This document shows, piece by piece, positions 1-8,422 of a DNA stretch of 64,000 bases (its first letter is position 1; the number at the start of each line of letters is the position of its first letter). The notes below the pieces were generated by a model. It had not been told where the DNA came from and ran no database searches. It was given only the letters and a program-made list of their open reading frames with translations. The DNA comes from Paenibacillus sp. CF384. GTDB taxonomy: Bacteria; Bacillota; Bacilli; Paenibacillales; Paenibacillaceae. A program made the translations under genes and the position numbers. The stretch is taken from positions 682,001 through 746,000 of the forward strand of contig NZ_FNNV01000001.1 in NCBI RefSeq assembly GCF_900106745.1, in the 5' to 3' direction.

Positions 1-317
1 GCCGGTATTCCGCCGCCATCCCATTCACTGCAAATATAAGGACCTGGGCGCAGCATCGCATACATGCCCAGCTCCCCGATGAGGTCAATGTAGGCGGCAA
101 GATCCTTGTCGCCCGCGAAATCCACCTGACCTTCCTTCACTTCATGAAAATTCCACGCAACATATGTGCATATCGTATTCAACCCGGCACGTTTGGCCCG
201 GAGCAATACCTCTCTCCATTCCCTACGCGGATGACGGAAATAATGGATTTCACCACCTATAATCCAGATCCGCTCGCCGTCCTTCATAAATGATTGGCCG
301 TCATACGTCAGCTTCAT
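1..317 (-). CDS. GH35 beta-galactosidase, N-terminal part (runs off left edge)
   Basis: The 105 visible residues match the start of glycoside hydrolase family 35 enzymes, which release terminal beta-galactose. The strand-4 motif RPGPYICSEWDGGG near residue 92 is diagnostic: its Glu is the position of the acid/base in the family. An upstream segment (GGEIHYFRHPRREW) is the usual substrate-pocket beginning. No signal peptide is seen, so a cytoplasmic enzyme is likely. I chose the ATG at 317 because GAGGTG sits five bases upstream; an in-frame ATG at 344 has no good ribosome site. The gene has its own promoter with the AraC-type box at 392-420 and is insulated from the preceding gene by a strong terminator. 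The C-terminal remainder lies outside the window. Confidence 0.88.
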   Translation of the reverse strand, partial: MKLTYDGQSFMKDGERIWIIGGEIHYFRHPRREWREVLLRAKRAGLNTICTYVAWNFHEVKEGQVDFAGDKDLAAYIDLIGELGMYAMLRPGPYICSEWDGGGIP

Positions 318-367
318 TCCCGCACCTCTATCTTCAATAGTCATGGAATCCCACGCTCACACTATCG

Positions 368-373
368 AGTATA
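368..373 (-). promoter_or_regulatory. -10 element (TATACT) of the GH35 promoter
   Basis: TATACT on the minus strand lies exactly 18 bases downstream of the conserved box at 392-420. There is no recognisable -35, which fits an activator-dependent promoter. The same arrangement occurs at two other promoters in the window. Confidence 0.6.
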
Positions 374-391
374 CGAGCCGGAGGGAGGACC

Positions 392-420
392 AAATATGAA
401 GTAATCTACGATTTTTGGAC
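392..420 (-). promoter_or_regulatory. Predicted AraC-type regulator box, site 1 (GH35)
   Basis: The minus strand reads GTCCAAAAA-N2-GTAGA-N3-CTTCAT. It is identical at 27 of 29 positions to the site at 12117-12145 and at about 21 of 29 to the site at 5319-5347. All three precede genes of the same polysaccharide locus. Binding by the AraC-type response regulator encoded at 15761-17389 is inferred. Confidence 0.6.
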
Positions 421-439
421 GATTTCCCCCGCTGTAGAA

Positions 440-475
440 TTATAAAAATCGGCTAGCGCACGAATGCACTAACCG
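440..475 (-). terminator. Rho-independent terminator after the beta-helix gene
   Basis: The minus-strand RNA folds into an 11-bp stem (450-475, with two G-U pairs) capped by a UUCG tetraloop and followed by a U-rich run at 440-449. It lies 12 bases after the stop of the 1,539-aa gene and separates it from the GH35 gene. Confidence 0.85.
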
Positions 476-487
476 CTCTCCCTATTG

Positions 488-3400
488 TTACTGCGAGATC
501 TGAATTTTATCGAAAGAAGCCACGCCCGAATACCACATGTTGGAGACAAAAGAAAGCTGTGAAACGCTGGTTGCTGCTGCCATTGTAGGCACATTCGTTA
601 ATACGGACGTTCCGTTAATGGTTAGATTAAACGTTCCTGCCGTCAAATTCACCACGAGACGGACATCGTACCATTGGTTCGCAGCATACGACATGGACGT
701 GTCCGTCCATGCGATGCTTGAGCTGACATAGCCGAATTTCCCGTTCTCCCGGAAGGCGAACTGCACGATCGGCGTTCCGCTGCTATTGAGCAGCGCAGGG
801 CCGGCGATGAGCGCATTCGTTTGATTGGCTTTCATCCGCGTATCGATCGTGACCGTTCCAGGCGTGGAGGTGAACGTCTTCACGGCGCTGACATCCGCGA
901 CCCCGTAGTTCGATTGCGTCAACGTTAACGCACGATTCGTCGTATTCGCTCCGTCAGCAACCTGCTGCACCGAAGCTGCGCCGCCGGAAGTGGTAACCGT
1001 CCACCCGGAAGGCATTTGCCCAATCGTTGTAGCATCAAAGAACTCCGAGAAGATGTTTGTTTTGGCATTAACCGAACCGCTGGCAGCAGACAAATTGGTT
1101 GCGGCATCGTACGCTTTGACCGTATACGCGTAGGTTGTATTCGCCGTCAATCCGCTGTCCGTATAGCTGGTACCGGAAGCGGTGCCCACTTCCACGCCAT
1201 TCCGGTAAACCTTATAGCCGGTCACGCCAACATTATCGCTCGATGCCGTCCATGTTAGCGAAGCGGTTGTTGCCGTCACCGAAGCTGCTGCCAAGCCGGT
1301 TGGTGCAGTCGGCGCTTGCGTATCCCCCGTACCGACTTGAATGTTGTCATAAGACACGGTTCCCGTATACCACATATTGGACGAGAAATTAATTTGCGAC
1401 AGGTTGACGGAAGATGCCATTACAGGTACGTTCGTTAATACGGCTGTACCGTTAATGGTCACGCTAAACGTTCCCGCAGGCAGATTCACAACAATATGAA
1501 CGTCATACCATTGATTCGCTGCATAAGTCATCGTCGTGTCCGTCCATGCCATGCTTGAATTAACGTAAGCGAATTTCCCGTTATCTCGGAAGCCGAGCTG
1601 TACGATCGGCGTTCCGCTGCTGTTCATCAAGACCGGGCTGGCCGTAAGAGCGTTCGTCTGATTCGCCTTCATCCGCGTATCGATCGTTACGGTTCCTGTT
1701 GCTGCCGTGAACGACTTCGAGGCGCTGACATCCGCAACGCCATAGCTCCCTGCCGATTGCGTTAAGGTCAATGCGCGATTCGTTGTATTGGCTCCGTCCG
1801 CGACTTGTTGAACGGACACCGCACCGCCTGCACCGTTGACCGTCCAGCCGGCAGGTACTTGCCCGATTGTCGTGCTTTCGAAATTTTCCGAATAATCGCC
1901 GAAGCCGCTGGCAGACGTTGTAGCAGAAACCGAGTTGCTGGCCGCTGATAGATTGGTTGCGGCATCGATGGCTTTTACCGTATACGTATAGGTCGTGCTT
2001 GCCGTTAATCCACTATCCGTGAAACTGGTTCCGGTTGGCGTGCCCACTTGTGCGCCGTTACGGTAAACGCTGTATCCCGTTACACCTACATTATCCGTCG
2101 ATGCCGTCCACGTCAGTGATGCAGTTGTATCGGTAACTGATGCTACAGCCAGGCTCGTTGGCGCACTTGGAGCAGTTGTGTCGCTGCCCGATAGTGCAGT
2201 CGTCGCGGACAGCATGACATCATCGACGAAAGCATAACCGCCGGTTGTGGGCTTAAGCCCATAAATCGTCGCACTCGTATTCGCTGCCCCGGTTGTAAAG
2301 GTAAACGTCTTATTCACCCACGCTGTTGTGGTGTTCTCTTGGTAGGTGTCGCTGCCTCCATAATTCTTAACGCCGAGTCGGACGGTTTGCCCAGAAGCTC
2401 CGGCCCGCAGATAGCCTGAAAGCTCATAGGTCGTATTAGGCGTCAAGCCGGTAATCGTCTGCTCAATTCCATCCGCCCCCGAACCCAAGCTGGCGCCGGT
2501 CTCATAGCTGAATCTGCTCGATACCTTGCCTCCGGAATAATCATAGGCAGGTTGCGCAGTCTGTGAATTTGTCTTCGTCCAGCCATATAAACTATCCATC
2601 ACCGGATGATGCATCCGATTCAAGTCTAAGCTGCCGTTTACGACGAGATTCTTGTAATCCGTGTCCACAAGCTGATAGACAGGACTTGGCGGACTGGCAA
2701 AATTGACGCCGGCCGTCCAGGCTGTGCCCCCATATTCATAAGCTCCCGCATCCGGTGCAGTACCGGTATATCCATCTGTGATTCCTCTGATCGGCAATCC
2801 GATATCCTTCGCTCCCGAGCCGGATTGCAGTTGGAAATTATTCGTTGCTGTATTCACATAGAGCGGTGAACCAGAGGTCATATTGTTGCTAAAAACCGCA
2901 CCAATGGCAGAAGCGCCGGTGCCGAACTCTTGAAGGGCAATGTTGTTGGCTATCCGATCCTTGTACGCATCGATTCCGTAGGTCGGTTCTGAAATCCGGA
3001 TACCGGAGAAGTTATGTGTCGTGTTGTTATAGACCATGACATAGTCGGAGAGATGATTGACGATAACACCTACCCAGGATAAATTCCATGTCACATTCTT
3101 ATAGACGAGCGCATTAGCGGATGATTCATCCAGATACACGCCGCCGGTCCATCCCCCGGATCCATTGGCATCCGCATTGGTACGGCTGACGGAATCATGC
3201 CAGAAGTTATGATGAATCTCGGAGTTCCCGAGATCATTATGGGCCGTATACAGCATCGCGGTATCCTTGGCAAAATAGTTCCCATGATGGAAATCGTTAT
3301 ACTGGATAACCGTAGCGAAGAATTCACCGCCGATAAGCGATCTTCCTGAATTGTAAACCGTATTATGGCTAATCAGGTGACCTCTGCCGGTAATATCGAC

Positions 3401-5107
3401 GACAGAGTTAAAGACGATCGGACCATACGTTCCGTCATGGATGGAATTATTAATGAGCTTATTATTATCGCCTTCGATTGTCACGATAGCACCGGATGAA
3501 TATTGCAGCTCGCTATTCTTCAGCGTATTGTTCGTTCCGCACAGGCAGACACCTGCCGAATAGGTAATAGCGCGGTTGAACTCCGATACGTATTTGGCAT
3601 TGATGCCGTCGATGACGTTGTTCGAGCCATCTGTCGTATCAATAGCCGCTGCGAACAGCTTCACGTTCTTGATGACGATATTGGATTTGCCCGTCAGGTC
3701 GAAAGCCAAATTCCTCGCTTTATACTCTACCGAATGGGATGCCGGGCTGTTGCTGGCCGTTGTGCGCAAGTACAGCTGACCGGCGGTTTTGTCATAATAC
3801 CATTCTCCAGGATAATCGAGCGCGGCAAGCTTGCCCATGATAAAATATTCCGCTGCTCCATAACCCCAGTTGGATAGATCGATGACGCTGCCCGGAGGCA
3901 ATTCCTTGCGGAACACGAGATATGCCGTACCCGCGCTTGTCAGCTTCACATCTGCGGAGTAGGTGAAATCCTTGGCCGTGGTTGTGTTCTCATACCAGGC
4001 GTTTGTTCCTGAAGTTTGAGGCTGCGTGTAGCCAAACAATGTAGCTCCGCTTGGCATCCAGTAACCGGAAGCTTCCGGAGCGTACCAGCCTTTGATGTTA
4101 CTGGTGAAAGGAGGAGCCTCCCGGCCAGTTGCTTGGTTCGGATCTTGACTTGTAATGGTTGCGTTAACGTTCGTAAACTCCGCCTTCGCTGCAGTCGTTG
4201 AACTGCTCGATTCCACGCCTAGGCCGAAGCTTCCTTCCTTCAAATTCGTATCCGTCGCTGTGATGACTGGCGACGCTCCATTATTCAAATAGACATTAAT
4301 GGAGCTTCCGGAGATCGTAACCTTCAGGTTGTAAGTGGTGTTCTGCGCAATTGTGACATTGTAGGAGCCTAATACAGCCCCGCCTACGCCAAGCAGTTTG
4401 AGTGTATTATCATAGGTGGAAAATTTAAGGCTGTATGCATTTTGCGAGGTTTTGAGATTCAGATTGCCGGGGGTATACGTGGATGCCAGCGCGTTACTGA
4501 AGTTCCATTCGCCGGAATCCTCCACAAATACGGAAGCATTATCCCAATAGCCCGCAGCCTGTGTCAGATTGGTGGAATCGACTAGCAGTCCACGGTTTGA
4601 GGTGTTGTTATACTGATAGAGGGCTGGGTCATACAGGTTGCCGACTGCTGTGTTCGGGGATCGTGCCAAGTTGTTGGCTATCCCATCGACGTACACAGAA
4701 TCCAGATAGTCCCCCATCGGCAGCGTGACACTTGTCTTGTAAATACTACCGGAGTGAACCGACCACGAGCCGGTTACGAGATTCGCGCCGCTGACCGTGA
4801 CATCTGCTCCGGTATCGGGCTGGAATGTCATCTCATTGCCCGGTGTGCCCGAATTCGTCGGTTTGACCGTTTCGCGATAGACGCCGGTACGGATCTTCGC
4901 TGTGTCACCTGCTGTCATGATGCTTGCCGCTTTGCTGATCGTTTTCCACGGACTGCCCGTGCTGCCTGTTCCGGTTGTGTCGTTGCCGTTCACGCCATCG
5001 ACATAATACGTGTTGCCTGCTGCGGATACCTTCTGCGGGGCTGCCGTAACATAACCGGTCAACAGCAAAGCCGTAATCAGAAGATACGAGATGAACCTTC
5101 TCCTCAT
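488..5107 (-). CDS. Secreted 1,539-aa beta-helix protein with CBM-like, FN3 and LamG-like modules
   Basis: This is a large exported, probably polysaccharide-active or polysaccharide-binding protein. Residues 1-30 form a signal peptide ending near VSAA. A right-handed parallel beta-helix follows (YYVDGVNGNDTTGTG start, then Asn-rich coils to about residue 790), interrupted near 185-330 by a LamG-like insert. After it come a galactose-binding-like CBM (about 800-970) and two tandem blocks, each an FN3 domain (DTTAPSAPTSL...; DTQAPTAPTGL...) followed by a ~180-residue jelly-roll domain. The two jelly-roll copies are near-duplicates (both contain VQQVADGANTTNRALTLTQS). The ATG at 5107 was chosen; an in-frame TTG at 5110 is equally placed behind AGGAGGAAAGGG. 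No catalytic residues could be assigned, so lyase or hydrolase activity is unproven. It shares its predicted regulator box with the neighbouring GH35 and permease genes. Confidence 0.85.
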   Translation of the reverse strand: MRRRFISYLLITALLLTGYVTAAPQKVSAAGNTYYVDGVNGNDTTGTGSTGSPWKTISKAASIMTAGDTAKIRTGVYRETVKPTNSGTPGNEMTFQPDTGADVTVSGANLVTGSWSVHSGSIYKTSVTLPMGDYLDSVYVDGIANNLARSPNTAVGNLYDPALYQYNNTSNRGLLVDSTNLTQAAGYWDNASVFVEDSGEWNFSNALASTYTPGNLNLKTSQNAYSLKFSTYDNTLKLLGVGGAVLGSYNVTIAQNTTYNLKVTISGSSINVYLNNGASPVITATDTNLKEGSFGLGVESSSSTTAAKAEFTNVNATITSQDPNQATGREAPPFTSNIKGWYAPEASGYWMPSGATLFGYTQPQTSGTNAWYENTTTAKDFTYSADVKLTSAGTAYLVFRKELPPGSVIDLSNWGYGAAEYFIMGKLAALDYPGEWYYDKTAGQLYLRTTASNSPASHSVEYKARNLAFDLTGKSNIVIKNVKLFAAAIDTTDGSNNVIDGINAKYVSEFNRAITYSAGVCLCGTNNTLKNSELQYSSGAIVTIEGDNNKLINNSIHDGTYGPIVFNSVVDITGRGHLISHNTVYNSGRSLIGGEFFATVIQYNDFHHGNYFAKDTAMLYTAHNDLGNSEIHHNFWHDSVSRTNADANGSGGWTGGVYLDESSANALVYKNVTWNLSWVGVIVNHLSDYVMVYNNTTHNFSGIRISEPTYGIDAYKDRIANNIALQEFGTGASAIGAVFSNNMTSGSPLYVNTATNNFQLQSGSGAKDIGLPIRGITDGYTGTAPDAGAYEYGGTAWTAGVNFASPPSPVYQLVDTDYKNLVVNGSLDLNRMHHPVMDSLYGWTKTNSQTAQPAYDYSGGKVSSRFSYETGASLGSGADGIEQTITGLTPNTTYELSGYLRAGASGQTVRLGVKNYGGSDTYQENTTTAWVNKTFTFTTGAANTSATIYGLKPTTGGYAFVDDVMLSATTALSGSDTTAPSAPTSLAVASVTDTTASLTWTASTDNVGVTGYSVYRNGAQVGTPTGTSFTDSGLTASTTYTYTVKAIDAATNLSAASNSVSATTSASGFGDYSENFESTTIGQVPAGWTVNGAGGAVSVQQVADGANTTNRALTLTQSAGSYGVADVSASKSFTAATGTVTIDTRMKANQTNALTASPVLMNSSGTPIVQLGFRDNGKFAYVNSSMAWTDTTMTYAANQWYDVHIVVNLPAGTFSVTINGTAVLTNVPVMASSVNLSQINFSSNMWYTGTVSYDNIQVGTGDTQAPTAPTGLAAASVTATTASLTWTASSDNVGVTGYKVYRNGVEVGTASGTSYTDSGLTANTTYAYTVKAYDAATNLSAASGSVNAKTNIFSEFFDATTIGQMPSGWTVTTSGGAASVQQVADGANTTNRALTLTQSNYGVADVSAVKTFTSTPGTVTIDTRMKANQTNALIAGPALLNSSGTPIVQFAFRENGKFGYVSSSIAWTDTSMSYAANQWYDVRLVVNLTAGTFNLTINGTSVLTNVPTMAAATSVSQLSFVSNMWYSGVASFDKIQISQ

Positions 5108-5267
5108 CAATTACACCCTTTCCTCCTAGAGAATTGTATCTCAAACCCCTCAAACTGCGGACTTGAAATCAGCCGAGCATTAGCCGAACAAATGCCTACA
5201 CTTGAAGCTACCTACCTCCTATGACTTAAAAAGAGATGTATCGTATGTAACGTGCGATGATTCGTTA

Positions 5268-5281
5268 TGAAAACGCTTTCT
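5268..5281. promoter_or_regulatory. Probable cre site (CcpA) at the beta-helix promoter
   Basis: TGAAAACGCTTTCT matches the cre consensus TGWAANCGNTNWCA at 13 of 14 positions. It lies just downstream of the -10 element at 5294-5299, where CcpA binding would be expected to repress. This gives glucose repression on top of the predicted activation; function is inferred from the match. Confidence 0.6.
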
Positions 5282-5293
5282 TTTGCATCTAAA

Positions 5294-5299
5294 AGTATA
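5294..5299 (-). promoter_or_regulatory. -10 element (TATACT) of the beta-helix gene promoter
   Basis: TATACT on the minus strand lies 19 bases downstream of the box at 5319-5347, one base different from the spacing at the other two sites. It predicts a ~180-nt untranslated leader before the start at 5107. Confidence 0.5.
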
Positions 5300-5318
5300 G
5301 CGTTTCGAGGCTGGATGG

Positions 5319-5347
5319 TGAAATGAAGATTTCTACTGTTTTTGGAC
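5319..5347 (-). promoter_or_regulatory. Predicted AraC-type regulator box, site 3 (beta-helix gene)
   Basis: The minus strand reads GTCCAAAAA-N2-GTAGA-N3-CTTCAT, with about 21 of 29 positions shared with the sites at 392 and 12117. It is the most divergent of the three sites. Confidence 0.55.
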
Positions 5348-5380
5348 AGTTGACGGGAAACACAGCCTTCTTGCCCCACA

Positions 5381-5764
5381 TTCGGCTTCATGCTCTATAT
5401 TCGCTGTTTCCGCCACCATGTAGAACTTTAGATTCGCTTCATGCTCCAAATTCGCGGCTTCCGCCACCATGTAGACCTCTAGGTTCGCTTCATGCTCCAT
5501 ATTCGCGGCTTCCGCCACCATGTAGACCTCTAGGTTCGCTTCATGCTCCATTTTCGCTGCTTCCGCCGCCATGTAGACCTTTAGATTCGCTTCATGCTCC
5601 AAATTCACGGCTTCCGCCACCATGTAGACCTCTAGGTTCGCTTCATGCTCCATTTTCGCTGCTTCCGCCGCCATGTAGACCTCTGGGTTCGCTTCTTGCT
5701 CCATAATCGCTGTTTCCGCCGCCATGTAGACCTCTGGGTTCGCTTCATGCTCCAGATTCGCTGG
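5381..5764. repeat. 51-bp tandem repeat, 7 copies plus a half copy
   Basis: Seven full units start at 5381 (52 bp), 5433, 5484, 5535, 5586, 5637 and 5688, and a 26-bp partial unit starts at 5739. Each begins TTCGCTTCATGCTCCA and contains CCGCCACCATGTAGACCT; units differ at a few positions. Because 51 is a multiple of three, several frames stay open. On the minus strand this gives a 17-residue Ala/Glu-rich peptide repeat (ANLEVYMVAEAANMEHE). No ribosome site precedes any start in the array, so I do not call a gene. It fills most of the 730-bp gap between the beta-mannosidase and beta-helix genes. Confidence 0.9.
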
Positions 5765-5836
5765 TTTCTCCTTCTTGCTGCAACAGAAAATAAAGGCGAC
5801 AATGCGCTCCGTTCGCGCGCTGCCGCCTTTATTTCG

Positions 5837-8326
5837 TTATTCAACCAAATTGCCGACAAATCGGACAACCGGCAGCTCCCGATCCTCCGGCCACGGAATC
5901 CGATAAGGCATCCCCGGCCAAACATCGAAGAAGTTATCGGACAGTGGCTCGGTTCCGTCCAAGTCGATACATACGCCCCACGCAAACACGTCGCTCCGGA
6001 ACACCGCGAACGATTCCTCTCTAGCCACTTCAATCCGAGGTTTACTCCATTTCATCTCCACAAAACGAGGCAAAAGCAACCGATTCCGCGCCACCGTCTC
6101 CCCTTGCTCATTCACCAGTCTTGCGAAAACAGCCGTTTCGGAAATACCTGCTTCCTCCCACTGCGCATCGCTGAATTCCATCACACAAACGGATGTATTT
6201 GGCGGCAATTCCACTTTCCGAAGCACATCCATCACATATTCGCCGGAAAGCCGGAATAAGCCAACATTCAACTCCCCAACCCACATTTGTTCGGTCTCAT
6301 TGATCCCGAATACACGAACGATCTGACCTTCCTTGGCTGCCACGACCGAAATCGGCTGGAAAGCCCGCTTCACCGGATAGAACGCCGGGGTCCGATTCAA
6401 ATAGTAGTCGACGATCGTCCAGCTGCGCGTCGCCGGCCAGCAATCATTGAACATCCAGAAGATCGCCGATGCGCAGTCGAACATGCGCCGACGAAAATTA
6501 TCGATATACTCCCGCAAGCCCTCCCCTTGAATCAAGCCGCCGTAATAGACGTAATGCTCGATCGACATACTGCGTGGATCAAGCCCCGTCCAATCGCTAA
6601 TCTGCTTATCGGGTGCCGAGAGCGCAAACCAAGAATCAACCGCATTGTCATGCTGCTGCCACGCATAGGATTGCACGAAGCGTCCGCTCTCAGGCAGGCA
6701 AGCTTCGGTGGCAGGCAGACTTGTCGTACCCAGAATGCCCCCTTCATTCGGGAAGCGGCAGATCATCTCGCGATAATCGCGGAAGTCGTTATTTTCAAAA
6801 CCAACCGTCCATGGATGCTGATCGCCGCGATCATTCGCATTCGGGTACTGATGATCCGGCGAGAATGGGCTGCTCGGCTGATAATACCGACCAGGGTCTT
6901 CCTCTTGCACGATACGCGGTAGAATATGATGATAGAGGGCATAGTCCGGGTAAATTACGCCTTCCTCCCGGTAGAAGGTATGCCATTCGTTCTCGTTGTT
7001 TCCGCAGTACATCACAAGGCTCGGATGATGCGCCAGCCGCCGAACATTATGAATTGCTTCCTGCTTCACATTGCTCATGAATGAAGCATCCGTCACCGGA
7101 TAGTCCGCACAGGCAAATACAAAATCTTGCCAAACCATGATGCCATGCTCATCGCACAACTCATAAAAGTCATCCGTCTCGTAGATGCCGCCGCCCCAAA
7201 CCCGCAGGAAATTAAAGTTCGCTTCGAGCGCACGACTGATCAGCCCTTCATAACGAGCACGATCCGCACGATAGAAAATCATATCCGGCGGTATGGCATT
7301 CGCACCTTTCGCGAACACCGGACGATCGTTAACTTCAAGATAGAAGTAACTCCCTCCGGACGGATGCGGGTCTTGGTTAATCCGCAGCTTGCGCAGCCCG
7401 ATTCGCTTCGAGCGGTAACCGGCGACCTCGCCATCCACAAGCAGCTCCACTGCCACTTCATGGAGATGCTGCTCCCCATGACCCGCAGGCCACCACAGCT
7501 TCGGCTGCGCAATCGTGCACTTCGCTTCAAGCCGCTGCATGCCGGGTTCGATTGTATAGTCAAACGACTGAACTTCACTCGTATCCTCGCCGATTCGCAC
7601 CGTCAAATTGCCAGAAACAGGACTTTTCCCGCACCCTTCAACGAATGCGCGAACCGTCACGACCGCTTCATCCATCGTTTCACTCACCTGAGATAGAATA
7701 ACGACGTCATCAAGCCGGACTCTCGTCGTCCATTCAAGCGCAACAGGCTTATGAATACCGACATTCACGAGGCGAGTTGACCAATCCCAGCCGAACGAGC
7801 TTTGCGGCTTACGAAGCCAAATCCGCTTATGGAGTTCATGATCCTGTGAATTCTCGTAGTAACCTTCGATGGACTTGTTCCCAGCCAGATGCAATCCGCT
7901 GTCGAGTACGATGACAAGCAGATTCTCCTTGCGAAGCTTACCAGTCACGCAGACCTTACATGGACGATAGAAATTGGCGTGTTCGCCAATCAATTCTTCG
8001 TTGAGATAAATTTTCGCATGATAATCAAGTCCTTCGAAAATCAGCCAAGCATGATTATGGATCGCTTCATCTGTAGCGGTGAAGCTTCTTCTGTAGCTCC
8101 ACAGGTTCTCTTCTACCCACCGAGCCGACAAGGCGTTCAGTCCTTCAGTCGGTTCCTCGATCAGTCCTTGCTTCATTAACTCCAGGTGGACTTCGCCCGG
8201 GACGGTTGCGTCCATCCACTTCGCGGCATCCGTTTCGTATAGGTGATGCGTCTTCACCGCGCCTCGCTGTCCGTCTGCTCCCCGCAGCTTCCATGCCCCA
8301 TTCAGTTCCTGTCTGCCAATACCCAT
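5837..8326 (-). CDS. GH2 beta-mannosidase
   Basis: The 829-aa product is a glycoside hydrolase family 2 enzyme that removes beta-D-mannose from the non-reducing ends of manno-oligosaccharides. It has an N-terminal jelly-roll (WKLRGADGQRG, ENLWSYRRSF), Ig-like domains and a TIM barrel with FLRVWGGGIYETDDFY. The predicted acid/base Glu lies in YCGNNENEW (about residue 445) and the predicted nucleophile in RFPNEGG (about 528). Length and motif order fit cytoplasmic bacterial beta-mannosidases; there is no signal peptide. The second ATG (8326) was chosen because AAAGGGAG lies six bases upstream of it, whereas the ATG at 8332 directly abuts that site. It follows the ABC transporter genes behind a terminator hairpin, which suggests the imported sugars include mannosides. 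Confidence 0.9.
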   Translation of the reverse strand: MGIGRQELNGAWKLRGADGQRGAVKTHHLYETDAAKWMDATVPGEVHLELMKQGLIEEPTEGLNALSARWVEENLWSYRRSFTATDEAIHNHAWLIFEGLDYHAKIYLNEELIGEHANFYRPCKVCVTGKLRKENLLVIVLDSGLHLAGNKSIEGYYENSQDHELHKRIWLRKPQSSFGWDWSTRLVNVGIHKPVALEWTTRVRLDDVVILSQVSETMDEAVVTVRAFVEGCGKSPVSGNLTVRIGEDTSEVQSFDYTIEPGMQRLEAKCTIAQPKLWWPAGHGEQHLHEVAVELLVDGEVAGYRSKRIGLRKLRINQDPHPSGGSYFYLEVNDRPVFAKGANAIPPDMIFYRADRARYEGLISRALEANFNFLRVWGGGIYETDDFYELCDEHGIMVWQDFVFACADYPVTDASFMSNVKQEAIHNVRRLAHHPSLVMYCGNNENEWHTFYREEGVIYPDYALYHHILPRIVQEEDPGRYYQPSSPFSPDHQYPNANDRGDQHPWTVGFENNDFRDYREMICRFPNEGGILGTTSLPATEACLPESGRFVQSYAWQQHDNAVDSWFALSAPDKQISDWTGLDPRSMSIEHYVYYGGLIQGEGLREYIDNFRRRMFDCASAIFWMFNDCWPATRSWTIVDYYLNRTPAFYPVKRAFQPISVVAAKEGQIVRVFGINETEQMWVGELNVGLFRLSGEYVMDVLRKVELPPNTSVCVMEFSDAQWEEAGISETAVFARLVNEQGETVARNRLLLPRFVEMKWSKPRIEVAREESFAVFRSDVFAWGVCIDLDGTEPLSDNFFDVWPGMPYRIPWPEDRELPVVRFVGNLVE

Positions 8327-8352
8327 GTTCATCTCCCTTTCTAAACGGCAAA

Positions 8353-8400
8353 AAACAAGCGCCGGACAAGTTGAATCCTCTCAACAGTCCGGCGCTGTTT
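8353..8400 (-). terminator. Terminator after binding lipoprotein 1
   Basis: AGCGCCGGAC (8358-8367) pairs with GTCCGGCGCT (8387-8396), with an inner GTTGA/TCAAC stem. The minus strand continues into a run of T. It lies between the binding-protein gene and the beta-mannosidase gene and probably limits read-through into the latter. Confidence 0.8.
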
Positions 8401-8422
8401 CTATTAACTAACCATTAGCCGC

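Noticed and set aside
5333-5725. 130-residue Ala/Glu-rich frame on the minus strand, and opposite-strand frames, across the 51-bp repeats
   Set aside because: No ribosome site before the start; frames are open only because the unit length is a multiple of three; the 3' end overlaps the predicted activator box.
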